From contig NZ_JAQQKX010000003.1 in the NCBI RefSeq assembly GCF_028550415.1, positions 62,001 to 126,000 on the forward strand: a stretch of DNA of 64,000 bases, read 5' to 3'. Position 1 is the first letter of the stretch. Every line of letters starts with the position of its first letter. A program made the translations under genes and the position numbers. The notes beneath the pieces were generated by a model, which had not been told where the DNA came from, did no database searches, and saw only the letters and a list, made by a program, of their open reading frames with translations. Below, in pieces: positions 20,885 through 28,906 of the stretch. This DNA is from Asticcacaulis aquaticus. Its GTDB lineage: Bacteria > Pseudomonadota > Alphaproteobacteria > Caulobacterales > Caulobacteraceae.

Positions 20885-21175
20885 TTACTCCACGCCCTCG
20901 ACCAGAACCATGTTGAACTCCGCCGCGTTGAGGCGGTGTTCGCGGGCGGCCTGATAGTCCGGCGAATTGTAGTAGCCGAGCGCCGCCTCATAGGACGGGA
21001 ACTCAAGGATCACGACGCGCGGAAAGCCCTGACCTTCGAGGACTTCCGAACGACCGCCGCGCGCCAGCGGCGTCATGTTGAAGGCTTCGGCCGGGGCCTT
21101 GGTGCCCGCGCCGTACTTGGCGTAGGATTCGGGATCGCTGACCTTGGCCTGAGCGATGATGTAAGCTTTGGGCAT
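20885..21175 (-). CDS. DUF1330 family protein
   Basis: A 96-residue protein of the DUF1330 family, a dimeric alpha/beta-barrel (ferredoxin-like) fold of unknown reaction. Family traits are visible: MPKAYIIAQAKVSDPESYAKY at the N-terminus, GG-SEVLEG, VVILEFPSYEAALGYYNSPDYQ, and a C-terminal strand. The start was placed at an ATG behind a textbook AGGAGG; the frame runs 17 codons further upstream without one. It is monocistronic, convergent with the preceding gene and divergent from dapF. Confidence 0.88.
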   Translation of the reverse strand: MPKAYIIAQAKVSDPESYAKYGAGTKAPAEAFNMTPLARGGRSEVLEGQGFPRVVILEFPSYEAALGYYNSPDYQAAREHRLNAAEFNMVLVEGVE

Positions 21176-21270
21176 ATGAGCCTCCTTCTGAAATAACCGA
21201 TAAGGGCCGTTAGCAAGAATTTGCACAAAAGCCTACAGTTTGGAGCGGTTTGAGACTATATAGGCCTCAA

Positions 21271-22104
21271 ATGACGACACCTTTTCTCAAGATGAACGGC
21301 CTCGGCAATGATTTCATTGTCGTCGATGCCCGGAACCAGCGTTTCCAGCCCGCCGCAGAACAGATCCGCGCGTGGGGCAATCGTGCGTCCGGCGTCGGTT
21401 TCGACCAGTTGATCGCCATCGAAGCCTCACCGGAGGGCGATGCCTTCATGCGCGTGTGGAATTCCGACGGCGGCACGGTCGAGACCTGCGGCAATGCCCT
21501 GCGCTGCGTGGCGTGGTATCTCGATCAGGACCAACCCGATGCTGAGCTGAAAATCGATACGCTAGGCGGAAAGACTACCGCGCGGGTGCTGGAGCGCGAC
21601 ACCAAGACCGGCATCGCTTCGGTCGATATGGGTAAGCCGCGCCTCGACTGGACGCAAATCCCGCTTAGTGAGGAGATGAACACCGAACGGCTGGAGCTTC
21701 AGGTCGGGCCGATCGACGCGCCGCTCTATCATACGCCGTGCGCGGTCTCGATGGGTAACCCGCACGTCGTGTTCTTTGTCGATGATGTCTCCACCGTTGA
21801 TGTCGAACGCACGGGCAGCCTGATCGAAAACCATCCGCTGTTCCCCGAAGGCGTCAATGTCGAATTCGCGCAGGTGATCGACCGCAACACCATCCGGATG
21901 CGGGTGTGGGAGCGCGGCGCGGGCATCACCAAGGCCTGCGGCACCGGGGCTTGCGCGACGTTGGTCGCCTGTGCGCGGCGCGGCCTGACCGACCGCCACG
22001 CCAATGTCATCATGGACGGCGGTCCGCTGCATATTCTGTGGCGTGCGGATGATCATGTCATCATGACCGGCCCGGTCGAAGTCGAATTTGAGGGCGCGCT
22101 GTAG
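21271..22104 (+). CDS. dapF: Diaminopimelate epimerase
   Basis: Cofactor-independent epimerase turning LL- into meso-diaminopimelate for lysine and peptidoglycan. It has 277 residues from the ATG giving MTTPFLKMNGLGNDF. The two active-site cysteines are present: Cys73 in ETCGNALRC and Cys223 in KACGTGACA. The frame is open seven codons further upstream, but the chosen ATG gives the standard N-terminus. Its TAG overlaps the GTG of mtaB by one base, so the two are translationally coupled. Confidence 0.97.
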   Translation: MTTPFLKMNGLGNDFIVVDARNQRFQPAAEQIRAWGNRASGVGFDQLIAIEASPEGDAFMRVWNSDGGTVETCGNALRCVAWYLDQDQPDAELKIDTLGGKTTARVLERDTKTGIASVDMGKPRLDWTQIPLSEEMNTERLELQVGPIDAPLYHTPCAVSMGNPHVVFFVDDVSTVDVERTGSLIENHPLFPEGVNVEFAQVIDRNTIRMRVWERGAGITKACGTGACATLVACARRGLTDRHANVIMDGGPLHILWRADDHVIMTGPVEVEFEGAL

Positions 22105-23420
22105 TGGCTCACGATCACGCGCACGAAGAGGTTCTGGCTGACCCGCCCGCCACGCCCGTCGGCCTGCAAAACGGCGTCGAGGTGGTTACCTTCGGCTGCC
22201 GTCTGAATTCCTACGAGTCAGAACTGATCCGCAAGACCGCGGCCAATGACGGCCTCGATGGGGCGATCATCTTCAATACCTGCGCCGTGACGGGCGAAGC
22301 CGTGCGTCAGGCGCGTCAGGCCATCCGCCGCGCGCGCAAGGAAAACCCCGACGCCAAGCTGATCGTCACCGGTTGCGCGGCGCAGACCGATCCTGACACC
22401 TTCGCCACTATGGGTGAGGTCGATTTCATCATCGGCAATGGCGACAAATCGACCGCCGGGGCCTATGCCCTGACGCCGGATTCGGCACGCATCGCCGTCA
22501 ACGACATCTTCTCGGTACGCGAAACCGCCGGGCACCTGATCGACGGGCTCAAGGACCGTGCCCGCGCCTATGTCGAGGTGCAGAACGGCTGCGATCACCG
22601 CTGTACCTTCTGCATCATCCCCTATGGCCGTGGCAATTCGCGCTCGGCGGCGGCGGGTGACGTGGTAGGGCAGATTTCGCGTCTGGTTGACGAGGGTTAT
22701 AACGAGGTCGTCCTGACCGGGGTCGACCTGACCTCGTGGGGCAATGATCTGCCGGGGACGCCGCAACTGGGCAATCTGGTCGGGCGTATCCTGAAACACG
22801 TGCCGGACCTGAAGCGCCTGCGCCTGTCGTCTATCGATGCGGCGGAAATCGACGACAGCCTGATGCGGCTGTTTGCCGAGGAAGAGCGTCTGGCGCCCTA
22901 TCTGCATCTGTCCCTGCAACACGGTGACGACCTGATCCTCAAGCGCATGAAGCGCCGCCATCTGCGTGCCGATGCCATCAAGCTGGTACAGCAGGTGCGC
23001 GCGCTTCGTCCGGACGTGGCCTTCGGGGCTGATATGATCGCCGGGTTCCCGACCGAGACCGAGGAACACTTTGCTAATTCGGTGGCGCTGGTCGATGAAT
23101 GCGATCTGGCGTTTCTGCACGTGTTTCCGTACTCGCCGCGACCGCAAACCCCGGCGGCGAAGATCCCGCAACTGCCGCGTCCGCTGATCAAGGACCGCGC
23201 CGCCCGTCTGCGCGCCAAGGCCGGTGAGGCGCTGGTGCGGCACCTCGATCGTCAGGTCGGGCGCGAGATTTCGGCGGTTGTCGAAAAGGACGGCTTTGCC
23301 CGCGCGGCGGACTTTACCGAAGTGCTGTTCGAGGGCACCGCGACGATTGGGGGTATTGCGCATTTACGCGTTACCGGCCATGACGGTAAGCGCGCAATCG
23401 CAACCTCCCTTCTCCCTTGA
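22104..23420 (+). CDS. mtaB: tRNA t6A37 methylthiotransferase
   Basis: Radical-SAM enzyme that adds a methylthio group to N6-threonylcarbamoyladenosine at tRNA position 37. It has 438 residues from GTG. Three cysteines of the N-terminal UPF0004 cluster are visible (Cys32 in FGCRLNSYE, Cys60 in NTCAVTGE, Cys91 in TGCAAQ), as is the radical-SAM triplet Cys163/167/170 in CDHRCTFC. Length and the NSYES motif favour MtaB over MiaB (NSYDS) or RimO, though the distinction by eye is not absolute. It is coupled to dapF and followed closely by ftsY across a palindromic repeat. Confidence 0.9.
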   Translation: MAHDHAHEEVLADPPATPVGLQNGVEVVTFGCRLNSYESELIRKTAANDGLDGAIIFNTCAVTGEAVRQARQAIRRARKENPDAKLIVTGCAAQTDPDTFATMGEVDFIIGNGDKSTAGAYALTPDSARIAVNDIFSVRETAGHLIDGLKDRARAYVEVQNGCDHRCTFCIIPYGRGNSRSAAAGDVVGQISRLVDEGYNEVVLTGVDLTSWGNDLPGTPQLGNLVGRILKHVPDLKRLRLSSIDAAEIDDSLMRLFAEEERLAPYLHLSLQHGDDLILKRMKRRHLRADAIKLVQQVRALRPDVAFGADMIAGFPTETEEHFANSVALVDECDLAFLHVFPYSPRPQTPAAKIPQLPRPLIKDRAARLRAKAGEALVRHLDRQVGREISAVVEKDGFARAADFTEVLFEGTATIGGIAHLRVTGHDGKRAIATSLLP

Positions 23421-23430
23421 GGGTTTAGCG

Positions 23431-23543
23431 TAGCGAAAGTATAGCTTTCGCTAGCGATGGGTGGCCCGAAGACGGATAAGAAGGATTGTCAGGTCTTGGC
23501 TGGCATTTCCCCCTCACCCCGACCCTCTCCCTCAGGGAGAGGG
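23431..23543. repeat. Palindromic repeats in the mtaB-ftsY gap
   Basis: Two hairpins: TAGCGAAAG-TATAG-CTTTCGCTA (23431-23453) and CCCTCTCCCT-C-AGGGAGAGGG (23523-23543). The second recurs at 58303-58323 with G as the central base. Read in the ftsY frame, this DNA would encode a PDPLPQGEGE-type peptide, a known hallmark of such repeats. The second hairpin ends 10 bases before the ftsY ATG and adjoins its ribosome-binding purines. Confidence 0.85.
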
Positions 23544-23553
23544 GGAGAAAAGA

Positions 23554-24498
23554 ATGAGTGACACTAAAAAACCCGGCTGGTTTTCGCGCCTGACCCAAGG
23601 CCTGTCGAAGACCTCTCAGCAACTGACCGAGCAGGTGACGAGCGTCTTCGTCGCCAACAAGGCGCTGGATGCGGCGGCGCTCGAAGAGCTTGAGGACATG
23701 CTGATCGAGAGCGATTTCGGTCCGCAGATATCGGCGACCATTGCCGAAAAGATGGCCTCGAAAAAGTTCGCCGAGAACGATCCCACCGCCGTCAAGGAAG
23801 CCCTCGCCGAGGCCATTGCCGACGAACTGAGGGGCCGCGAAGAGGGCTTCGATCCCTTGTCGGGCCCCAAGCCTAATATCGTCCTGTTCGTCGGCGTCAA
23901 TGGCTCCGGCAAGACGACCACCCTGGGCAAGATCGCCGCGTCGCTGACGGCGCGGGGGGCCAAGGTTCTGATCGTCGCGGGCGACACCTTCCGCGCCGCC
24001 GCCGTCGAGCAGCTCAAGGTCTGGGCCGAACGCGCCAAGGCCGACTTCATGGGCCGTAAGACCGGTGCCGATGCCGCCGGATTGGCCTATGACGCCTGCG
24101 TGCGCGCCAAGGAAGAGGGCTACGACGTCGTCCTGATCGACACGGCAGGGCGTCTGCAAAACAAGCAGCAGCTAATGGACGAACTGCTCAAGATCGTCCG
24201 CGTGATCAAGAAGGTCATCGACGGCGCGCCGCACGAGACCCTGCTGGTGCTGGATGCCACGGTGGGCCGCAACGCGCTGGCGCAGGAGCAGATTTTCGGC
24301 CGTCAGGCCTTTGTATCGGGACTGGTCATGACCAAGCTGGACGGCACGGCGCGCGGCGGCATTCTGGTGCCGATCGCCAAGGCGTCCGACGCGCCGATCA
24401 AGCTGATCGGCGTCGGCGAGGATATCGAAGACCTTCAGCCGTTCCGCGCGCGCGAATTCGCCCGCTCGATGGTCGGCTTAGAGCCTTTAAGTGAATAG
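23554..24498 (+). CDS. ftsY: Signal recognition particle receptor GTPase
   Basis: Membrane-associated receptor that docks SRP-ribosome complexes at the translocon. It has 314 residues from ATG 23554; the frame is open from 23461, but that extension is repeat DNA and is rejected. Domains: a short N-terminal amphipathic segment (KPGWFSRLTQGLSKTS), the N domain helical bundle, and the G domain with GVNGSGKTTTLGKIA (P-loop), DTFRAAAVEQL, DTAGRLQNK and TKLDGTARGG. The long acidic A domain of the E. coli protein is absent, as in many alphaproteobacteria. A GGGGGAGAAAAG purine tract precedes the start. yciB follows at 13 bases. Confidence 0.96.
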   Translation: MSDTKKPGWFSRLTQGLSKTSQQLTEQVTSVFVANKALDAAALEELEDMLIESDFGPQISATIAEKMASKKFAENDPTAVKEALAEAIADELRGREEGFDPLSGPKPNIVLFVGVNGSGKTTTLGKIAASLTARGAKVLIVAGDTFRAAAVEQLKVWAERAKADFMGRKTGADAAGLAYDACVRAKEEGYDVVLIDTAGRLQNKQQLMDELLKIVRVIKKVIDGAPHETLLVLDATVGRNALAQEQIFGRQAFVSGLVMTKLDGTARGGILVPIAKASDAPIKLIGVGEDIEDLQPFRAREFARSMVGLEPLSE

Positions 24499-24511
24499 TC
24501 AGGTGAATAGA

Positions 24512-25195
24512 ATGAGCGACCTCCAGCCCAAAATCGAGATCACCGAAGCCCAAGCCGAGGCTCTCCCCGAAGCGATCGTGCCCGACGCGCCGGAACCGGT
24601 GGCGACCAACTGGGTCAAGTCGGCTATCGATTTCGGCCCCGTGGTAGGTTTTGCCGCCAGCTTCTTCATTTTCAAGAAACTGGGTATCGGCGGCACGGAC
24701 GCCACGGCCCCGATGATCTATGCCACTGGCGTCCTGATCGCGGTGTCGATCATCGCCCTGATTGCCGCCTATATTATTGAAAAGCGCGTGGCGTGGATTC
24801 CGCTGGTGGCGACCCTGTTCGCCATTCCGATGGGCCTGATGACCATCTTTTTCCACGATCCGGTCTTCATCAAGGTCAAGGTGACCGTGGTCAATGTCCT
24901 GATCGGCGGTATTCTGGGGGTTGCGGCCCTGATGAAAAAATACCCGCTCAAAAGCCTTCTGGGTAGCGCGCTGAACCTGAAAGAGACCGCATGGCCGACC
25001 CTGACCTGGATCTGGGTGGCGTTTTACGGCGTCATGGCGGTGGCCAACGAGATCATCTGGCGGACGCAGTCGGATGATGTGTGGGTGACGTGGAAGCTGG
25101 GTTCGATGTTCGGCGGGCCGGTGCTTCTGACCCTTATCCTGACGCCGTTCCTGATGAAGAACATCGTCGAAGAGGGGAAACCTTCCGCCACCTGA
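24512..25195 (+). CDS. yciB: Inner membrane septation protein A family (YciB/IspZ)
   Basis: Integral inner membrane protein linked to septation and envelope maintenance. It has 227 residues from ATG 24512, chosen over a GTG seven codons upstream because AGGTG precedes it. A 35-residue acidic N-terminal tail is followed by about five or six membrane segments. YciB features are the N-terminal FGPVVGFAASFFIFKK and the C-terminal half with WPTLTWIWVAFYGVMAVANE and WVTWKLGSMFG. The pairing with ftsY recurs in alphaproteobacteria. It is probably co-transcribed with ftsY. Confidence 0.92.
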   Translation: MSDLQPKIEITEAQAEALPEAIVPDAPEPVATNWVKSAIDFGPVVGFAASFFIFKKLGIGGTDATAPMIYATGVLIAVSIIALIAAYIIEKRVAWIPLVATLFAIPMGLMTIFFHDPVFIKVKVTVVNVLIGGILGVAALMKKYPLKSLLGSALNLKETAWPTLTWIWVAFYGVMAVANEIIWRTQSDDVWVTWKLGSMFGGPVLLTLILTPFLMKNIVEEGKPSAT

Positions 25196-25284
25196 GCGCC
25201 TTCCATCAGTGTGCGGATGGATTTGTCGCGAAACTGTGATAATCTGATGCTTATATGCGCGCATTCCATTCCGGGAGGCGGTGC

Positions 25285-25926
25285 ATGAAAAAGCATAAGC
25301 GTAATCATTTTCAGGGGTCCGAATTGTTAGAGAATTCGCCGTCGCATCTGCTGCATCGCGTGCTTCAGATCGCCCTCGATATCTATACCGAAGAAACCGG
25401 CGACAACGCCCTGACCCAGCGTCAGTACGCGTTGCTGCTGGCCGTGGACTCGGCCGAGGGCCTGACCCAAACGGACCTCGTCAAGGCGACGGGGATCGAC
25501 CGTTCGACCCTGGCCGACATGGTGGCGCGCCTGATCAGTAAGGGCTGGCTGGAGCGCGAACGCTCGGCCGCCGACGCCCGCGCCAATCTGGTGCGTCTGT
25601 CGACCGAAGGTCGCATGGTTCTGCGCGATATCCAGCCCAAGGTCGAGGCCGCCGACGAGCGCATCCTCAGCCTGTTGTCACCGCCTAAGCGCGAGAGTTT
25701 CCTCAAGCTGCTGCGCAAGATCGCTGCCGTGCGCGAAGAGGCCTCCGACGACGAGACCGTCGTCAAAAAGGTCAAGGCCGACAAAAAAGGCGACAAAAAG
25801 AAGAAGCACAAGAAGGCTGGCAAGAAGGGCAAACACGCCTTTTCCGACGGCCCGCTGCCGTTCCCGGAGCTCGATAATGGTGCCGTCGAAGACGCGCCTG
25901 CGCCGCCGGAAATCGAAAAAGCGTAA
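25285..25926 (+). CDS. MarR family transcriptional regulator with Lys-rich tail
   Basis: Winged-helix regulator of 213 residues. The DNA-binding core spans about 35-135: LTQRQYALLLAV, TQTDLVKATGIDRSTLADMV (recognition helix) and the wing LERERSAADARANLVRLS. The C-terminal 65 residues are atypical for the family: a Lys-rich block (about 163-188) with KKKKHKKAGKKGKH, followed by an acidic Pro-containing end. The Lys block could add nonspecific nucleic-acid binding. The start was placed at ATG 25285 behind GGGAGG. No target is visible next door, since yciB ends 89 bases upstream on the same strand and the next gene is convergent. Confidence 0.88.
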   Translation: MKKHKRNHFQGSELLENSPSHLLHRVLQIALDIYTEETGDNALTQRQYALLLAVDSAEGLTQTDLVKATGIDRSTLADMVARLISKGWLERERSAADARANLVRLSTEGRMVLRDIQPKVEAADERILSLLSPPKRESFLKLLRKIAAVREEASDDETVVKKVKADKKGDKKKKHKKAGKKGKHAFSDGPLPFPELDNGAVEDAPAPPEIEKA

Positions 25927-26002
25927 TTTTAAGTGCCGCGCCGAATTTCTGCTTTGTCGCGATATTGTTGTCAAAAACCGCTTCACACTTTTTGGGGTGC
26001 GC

Positions 26003-26293
26003 TTAAACCCGAATATTCAACAGACTGCCGGGGCGCATCAGTTGCGTCTCTTCCGGCTTGATGCCCTGAGCGATATCCGCCGCCTTGAAGGTCGCGGGTG
26101 TCACGCCGGCGGGCTTGGGTGCGGCCTGCTCCACATTACCCGCCGCCTGACGGAAAAAGGCCTTCTGCGCTGACAGCGCGTCATTGAAGCGCGTGGCCGT
26201 TTCATCGGACGCGGCCTTGGCGGTCGCGCCCGTGGCTTGGGCGGGGCGGCCCAGAATCATCTGCGACAGGGAAGAGGGGATCGGCGTGGTCAT
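26003..26293 (-). CDS. Small protein of unknown function
   Basis: Not recognised; 96 residues. It is Ala, Pro, Thr and Gln-rich with no hydrophobic segment, probably partly disordered. It ends in RPGSLLNIRV, which looks like a structured C-terminal strand. There is no Cys. It is convergent with the MarR gene and lies 54 bases upstream-divided from the leftward secreted protein gene. A CtrA-like site sits 35-50 bases upstream of its ATG, which would fit a cell-cycle or motility gene in this family of bacteria, but the protein itself offers no proof. Confidence 0.6.
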   Translation of the reverse strand: MTTPIPSSLSQMILGRPAQATGATAKAASDETATRFNDALSAQKAFFRQAAGNVEQAAPKPAGVTPATFKAADIAQGIKPEETQLMRPGSLLNIRV

Positions 26294-26327
26294 GACCCTA
26301 TATGTCGCCGAATCAGGTATTTATTTG

Positions 26328-26343
26328 GTTAACGGCGGATTAG
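26328..26343 (-). promoter_or_regulatory. CtrA-box-like site upstream of the 96-residue protein
   Basis: On the minus strand the sequence is CTAA, seven bases, TTAAC: 8 of 9 matches to the CtrA consensus TTAA-N7-TTAAC, with the fully matching half toward the gene. It is 35 bases from the ATG at 26293. It also overlaps the region just past the stop of the neighbouring gene. Candidate only. Confidence 0.3.
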
Positions 26344-26347
26344 GAAA

Positions 26348-27127
26348 TCAAGGAATCTGCCGGTAGTCCTTGCCGTCGTAAGGTTTGAGCGCGAACGCCT
26401 TTTCCGAGACGACGGCGATGGGAATGAATGAAGGAATATCCGTCCGCGGCACCCATTCCAGCTGATCGGTGGTTCCGGCTTTGAGCGCCTGCATAACGGC
26501 GCGATCCTGCATCAATATCCAACTGCCGTCCTTGAGCCGCAGGGCGCGGGCCTCGACATAGGTCATGAAGCCCCGGCGCATGAAATCGATGCAGACCAGC
26601 CTGAGTTGCTTTTTCGATACCCATTGGCCTTCGTCGCAATTGACGGGGAAGTAATGGACCTTTTTCGTCGCCCAATCGACGATATACCAGCCGTTGCCAT
26701 TGGCGGCGGGCGTCAGGCTGGCGATATAGCGGCCATCCGGCGACGCTGTGCCGCCGTCGACCAGCATATAGCCGGTGCCATCCTGATCGATGATCAACTG
26801 ATCGCGGTTTTCGACCGCATCGTAGGTAATAACCGGCAGATCGGCGCGGCCTTCGGCGTCGCGCAGGCGCATGACGCCGGTAAACCGCTTGTCCGGTCCG
26901 GTGGCGGGACAGGGGGCCTTGGCGCAGGTTTTGACGGTCAGTTCGCCGATCCTGTCGCCATCGCTGTAGATCGTGAAGACGTCGTTGCGGCGCTTGACCA
27001 GGCCGCGGTGTTTCTTGAGCAGGGCGGTTTCGCGCGCTTCCGGCGTGACAGGGGCCTGCGCCTGCAGAGGGACGGTGGTCGTCAGCGCCATGACGGCGGT
27101 CAGGGCCGCCCCTATCCATGCTTTCAT
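26348..27127 (-). CDS. Secreted protein of unknown function
   Basis: Not recognised; 259 residues. A signal peptide covers the first 24 residues (MKAWIGAALTAVMALTTTVPLQAQA). The mature part shows alternating beta-strand-like segments, including FTIYSDGDRIGELTV, LIIDQDGTGYMLVDG, GTASPDGRYIAS and WYIVDWATKKVHYFP. This pattern recalls a beta-propeller or WD40-like sheet (ASPDGRYIA), but no full repeat register is seen. Four Cys (KTCAKAPCP, VNCDEG, LVCIDF) could form periplasmic disulfides. It is monocistronic by appearance. Confidence 0.7.
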   Translation of the reverse strand: MKAWIGAALTAVMALTTTVPLQAQAPVTPEARETALLKKHRGLVKRRNDVFTIYSDGDRIGELTVKTCAKAPCPATGPDKRFTGVMRLRDAEGRADLPVITYDAVENRDQLIIDQDGTGYMLVDGGTASPDGRYIASLTPAANGNGWYIVDWATKKVHYFPVNCDEGQWVSKKQLRLVCIDFMRRGFMTYVEARALRLKDGSWILMQDRAVMQALKAGTTDQLEWVPRTDIPSFIPIAVVSEKAFALKPYDGKDYRQIP

Positions 27128-27238
27128 CCCGCCCTCGCTTTCGCCGCCACTATTCCACTCAGGCGCGCGTCTGACAAGTTACGATGACTGTGAGGATGAG
27201 CAGGCGGATATTTACGCGAGCCCCCCTCCGTCTGGCCT

Positions 27239-27290
27239 CTGTCCGCTTTCATACTCCCCCGGCACGCCGGGGGAGTATGAAAGCGGACAG
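27239..27290. repeat. Perfect 24-bp-arm palindrome
   Basis: Bases 27239-27262 and 27267-27290 are exact reverse complements around a CACG centre; the outer arms read CTGTCCGCTTTCATACTCCC. The inner part (ACTCCCCCGGC...GCCGGGGGAGT) matches the end of the 52.2-kb repeat copy, and the preceding GCGAGCCCCCCTCCGTC matches it too. The outer 10 bases of the stem are specific to this copy. An A5 run follows on the plus strand. Confidence 0.85.
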
Positions 27291-27301
27291 ATAACAAAAA
27301 C

Positions 27302-27434
27302 AGAAACGGCCCTCTCTGGGGGGCAGACCCGCGCCGACGCGTGAGCAAGGCGCAAACTGAAAAGAGAAATCCCGATCTGCCCTGCACCGGGCGGGTGAAA
27401 TAGAAACGGCCCTCTCTGGGGGGCAGAGAGGGCC
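27302..27434. repeat. 26-bp direct repeat with nested hairpin
   Basis: AGAAACGGCCCTCTCTGGGG plus GGCAGA occurs exactly at 27302-27327 and 27402-27427, a period of 100 bases. The second copy forms a perfect stem GGCCCTCTCTG-GGGG-CAGAGAGGGCC (27409-27434, loop G-rich). A run of ten G lies at 27455-27464. Nothing coding is supported across 27128-27693. Confidence 0.75.
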
Positions 27435-27693
27435 GCGCATGCCGCCGGATTCGAGGGGGGGGGGATGATCCCGGCGACGAACTGTGGGTCAACGACTCAA
27501 CATCTGTAAGCCGTAACCGATAAAGTCTAAATAAGAGTTATTTCGCAAAAGGGAAGAGGTAAAATAAAAAAAATATCGATTATTTTACCTGAGGCTCCCG
27601 ACGATGGTGACTTTGTACCGATAAGTGTACGAATTCGTCTCAATCATCTGCGAATTAATCTTATTTACTCATACGTTACGTAAATTGCGCCAA

Positions 27694-28746
27694 TTAAGCA
27701 AACAGCTTGGCCCAGTTGCGCTTTTCACGGCTCTTCCAGGCGCCGCGATGATAGGCGTCCGACCCGATCAGCGGCACGACGGTCGTGGCTTCGGCGAAGA
27801 CCATCTGCTCATAGGTGGTCGAGACCTTGCCCCACGAGGCGGCTTCCTTGAGCGTCGAGGACGAGCAGGCGCCGTCACGCACGTCGGCGACCGTGATCTG
27901 GACCGCGTATTTGTGCATGTCGGCTTCGACGCCGAGGATTTCGGCGCAGACGACGGTGTCCTGAGCGAAGTTCTTCGGCACGCCGCCGCCGACCATGAAC
28001 AGGCCGGTGGTGCCAGCGGCGATCTTGACGTCGGTCAGTTCGCGGAAATCGGCGACGGCGTCGATCATCAGGTACGGCTTGCCTTCGGCGATACGTTCCT
28101 TCTGGTGCTTCACGAGGCCGAAACCGGCGGACGAGTCGACAAAGGCCGGGCAGAAGATCGGCACGCCTTCTTCGTAGGCGGTCTGGATCAGCGAGCCGGG
28201 CTTCTTGGCATTGCCTTCCGACAGCCACTTGCCCATTTCCCAGATGAATTCGCGCGAGGAATAGCCGCGCGGCTCAAGGCGGTTGCAGATCTCAAGGATC
28301 GTGTGGTCGCAGGCCTGAAGTTCTTCTTCGTCGATATAGGTGTCGTAGATACGGTCGATATAGTTGTCGCGCAGGACGTTATCGTCCACGGGACCGGCGG
28401 CTTGATAGTGCTTGAAGCCCAGCGCTTCGAAGAAGTCCATGTCGACGATCGAGGCGCCGGTGGCGACGACGGCGTCGATCATGCCGAACTTCACCATGTC
28501 GCGATAGACGTGCATACAGCCGCCGGCCGAGGTCGAACCGGCCAGGATCAGCCACGGCGAGCAGGACTGATCTTCCAGAGCCATGTTGAAGATGTCGGCG
28601 GCGCGGGCGGTGTCACGCGACGAAAACGACATCTTGCGCATCGAGTCGATGATCGGGCGCGCGTCGTAGGACGTTATGTCGACGTGCTCAACGGTATTCT
28701 GGAGCAGGGCGGCTTTTTGATTGGATTGGAGGGTATCAGCGTTCAT
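27694..28746 (-). CDS. Deoxyhypusine-synthase-like polyamine enzyme (probable homospermidine-type synthase)
   Basis: A 350-residue member of the deoxyhypusine synthase superfamily. Bacteria lack eIF5A, so bacterial members act on free polyamines, transferring an aminobutyl group in an NAD-dependent reaction; homospermidine or a related product is the likely outcome. The catalytic Lys region is kept: EAASWGKVS with Lys307, equivalent to the WGK lysine of the eukaryotic enzyme. NAD-site signatures include LAGSTSAGG, VATGASIVDMD and VGGGVPKNF. The start was placed at the ATG behind AAGGA, seven codons inside the longest frame. Its neighbour, one small gene away on the same strand, is a PLP decarboxylase that can make putrescine, supporting a polyamine role. 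The exact substrate and product are not decided by sequence. Confidence 0.88.
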   Translation of the reverse strand: MNADTLQSNQKAALLQNTVEHVDITSYDARPIIDSMRKMSFSSRDTARAADIFNMALEDQSCSPWLILAGSTSAGGCMHVYRDMVKFGMIDAVVATGASIVDMDFFEALGFKHYQAAGPVDDNVLRDNYIDRIYDTYIDEEELQACDHTILEICNRLEPRGYSSREFIWEMGKWLSEGNAKKPGSLIQTAYEEGVPIFCPAFVDSSAGFGLVKHQKERIAEGKPYLMIDAVADFRELTDVKIAAGTTGLFMVGGGVPKNFAQDTVVCAEILGVEADMHKYAVQITVADVRDGACSSSTLKEAASWGKVSTTYEQMVFAEATTVVPLIGSDAYHRGAWKSREKRNWAKLFA

Positions 28747-28906
28747 CTCTTTTTCCTTTTGAGACAAGAAGGTGGACGCCCGTCATTAGCCCGTGATCCC
28801 CAGACGGTGCGATGGGGTGGGAACTTAAAAAGCGCGGTCCCTATAGGGCATAGAGACCGGTTTGGCAAATAAGGTTCTAGTTGGCTTTTATGACTCTATT
28901 TTACGA

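Noticed and set aside
23461-23553. N-terminal extension of FtsY
   Set aside because: The codons lie in palindromic repeat DNA and give the PDPLPQGEGE-type peptide; FtsY homology and the ribosome-binding site start at 23554.
26340-27119. 259-codon frame overlapping the secreted protein at 26348-27127 in another frame
   Set aside because: The competing frame lacks a signal peptide and is Arg/Gly/His-rich, the typical shadow pattern; the chosen frame has a clean signal peptide and a sensible composition.
27302-27427. CRISPR-like repeat unit
   Set aside because: There are only two copies, a 74-base spacer-like interval, and no cas genes; the unit is better explained as a duplicated hairpin.
27455-27464. 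G10 tract as a phase-variation switch
   Set aside because: It is not inside or just before any supported gene, so there is nothing for it to switch; mentioned only as part of the unusual spacer.
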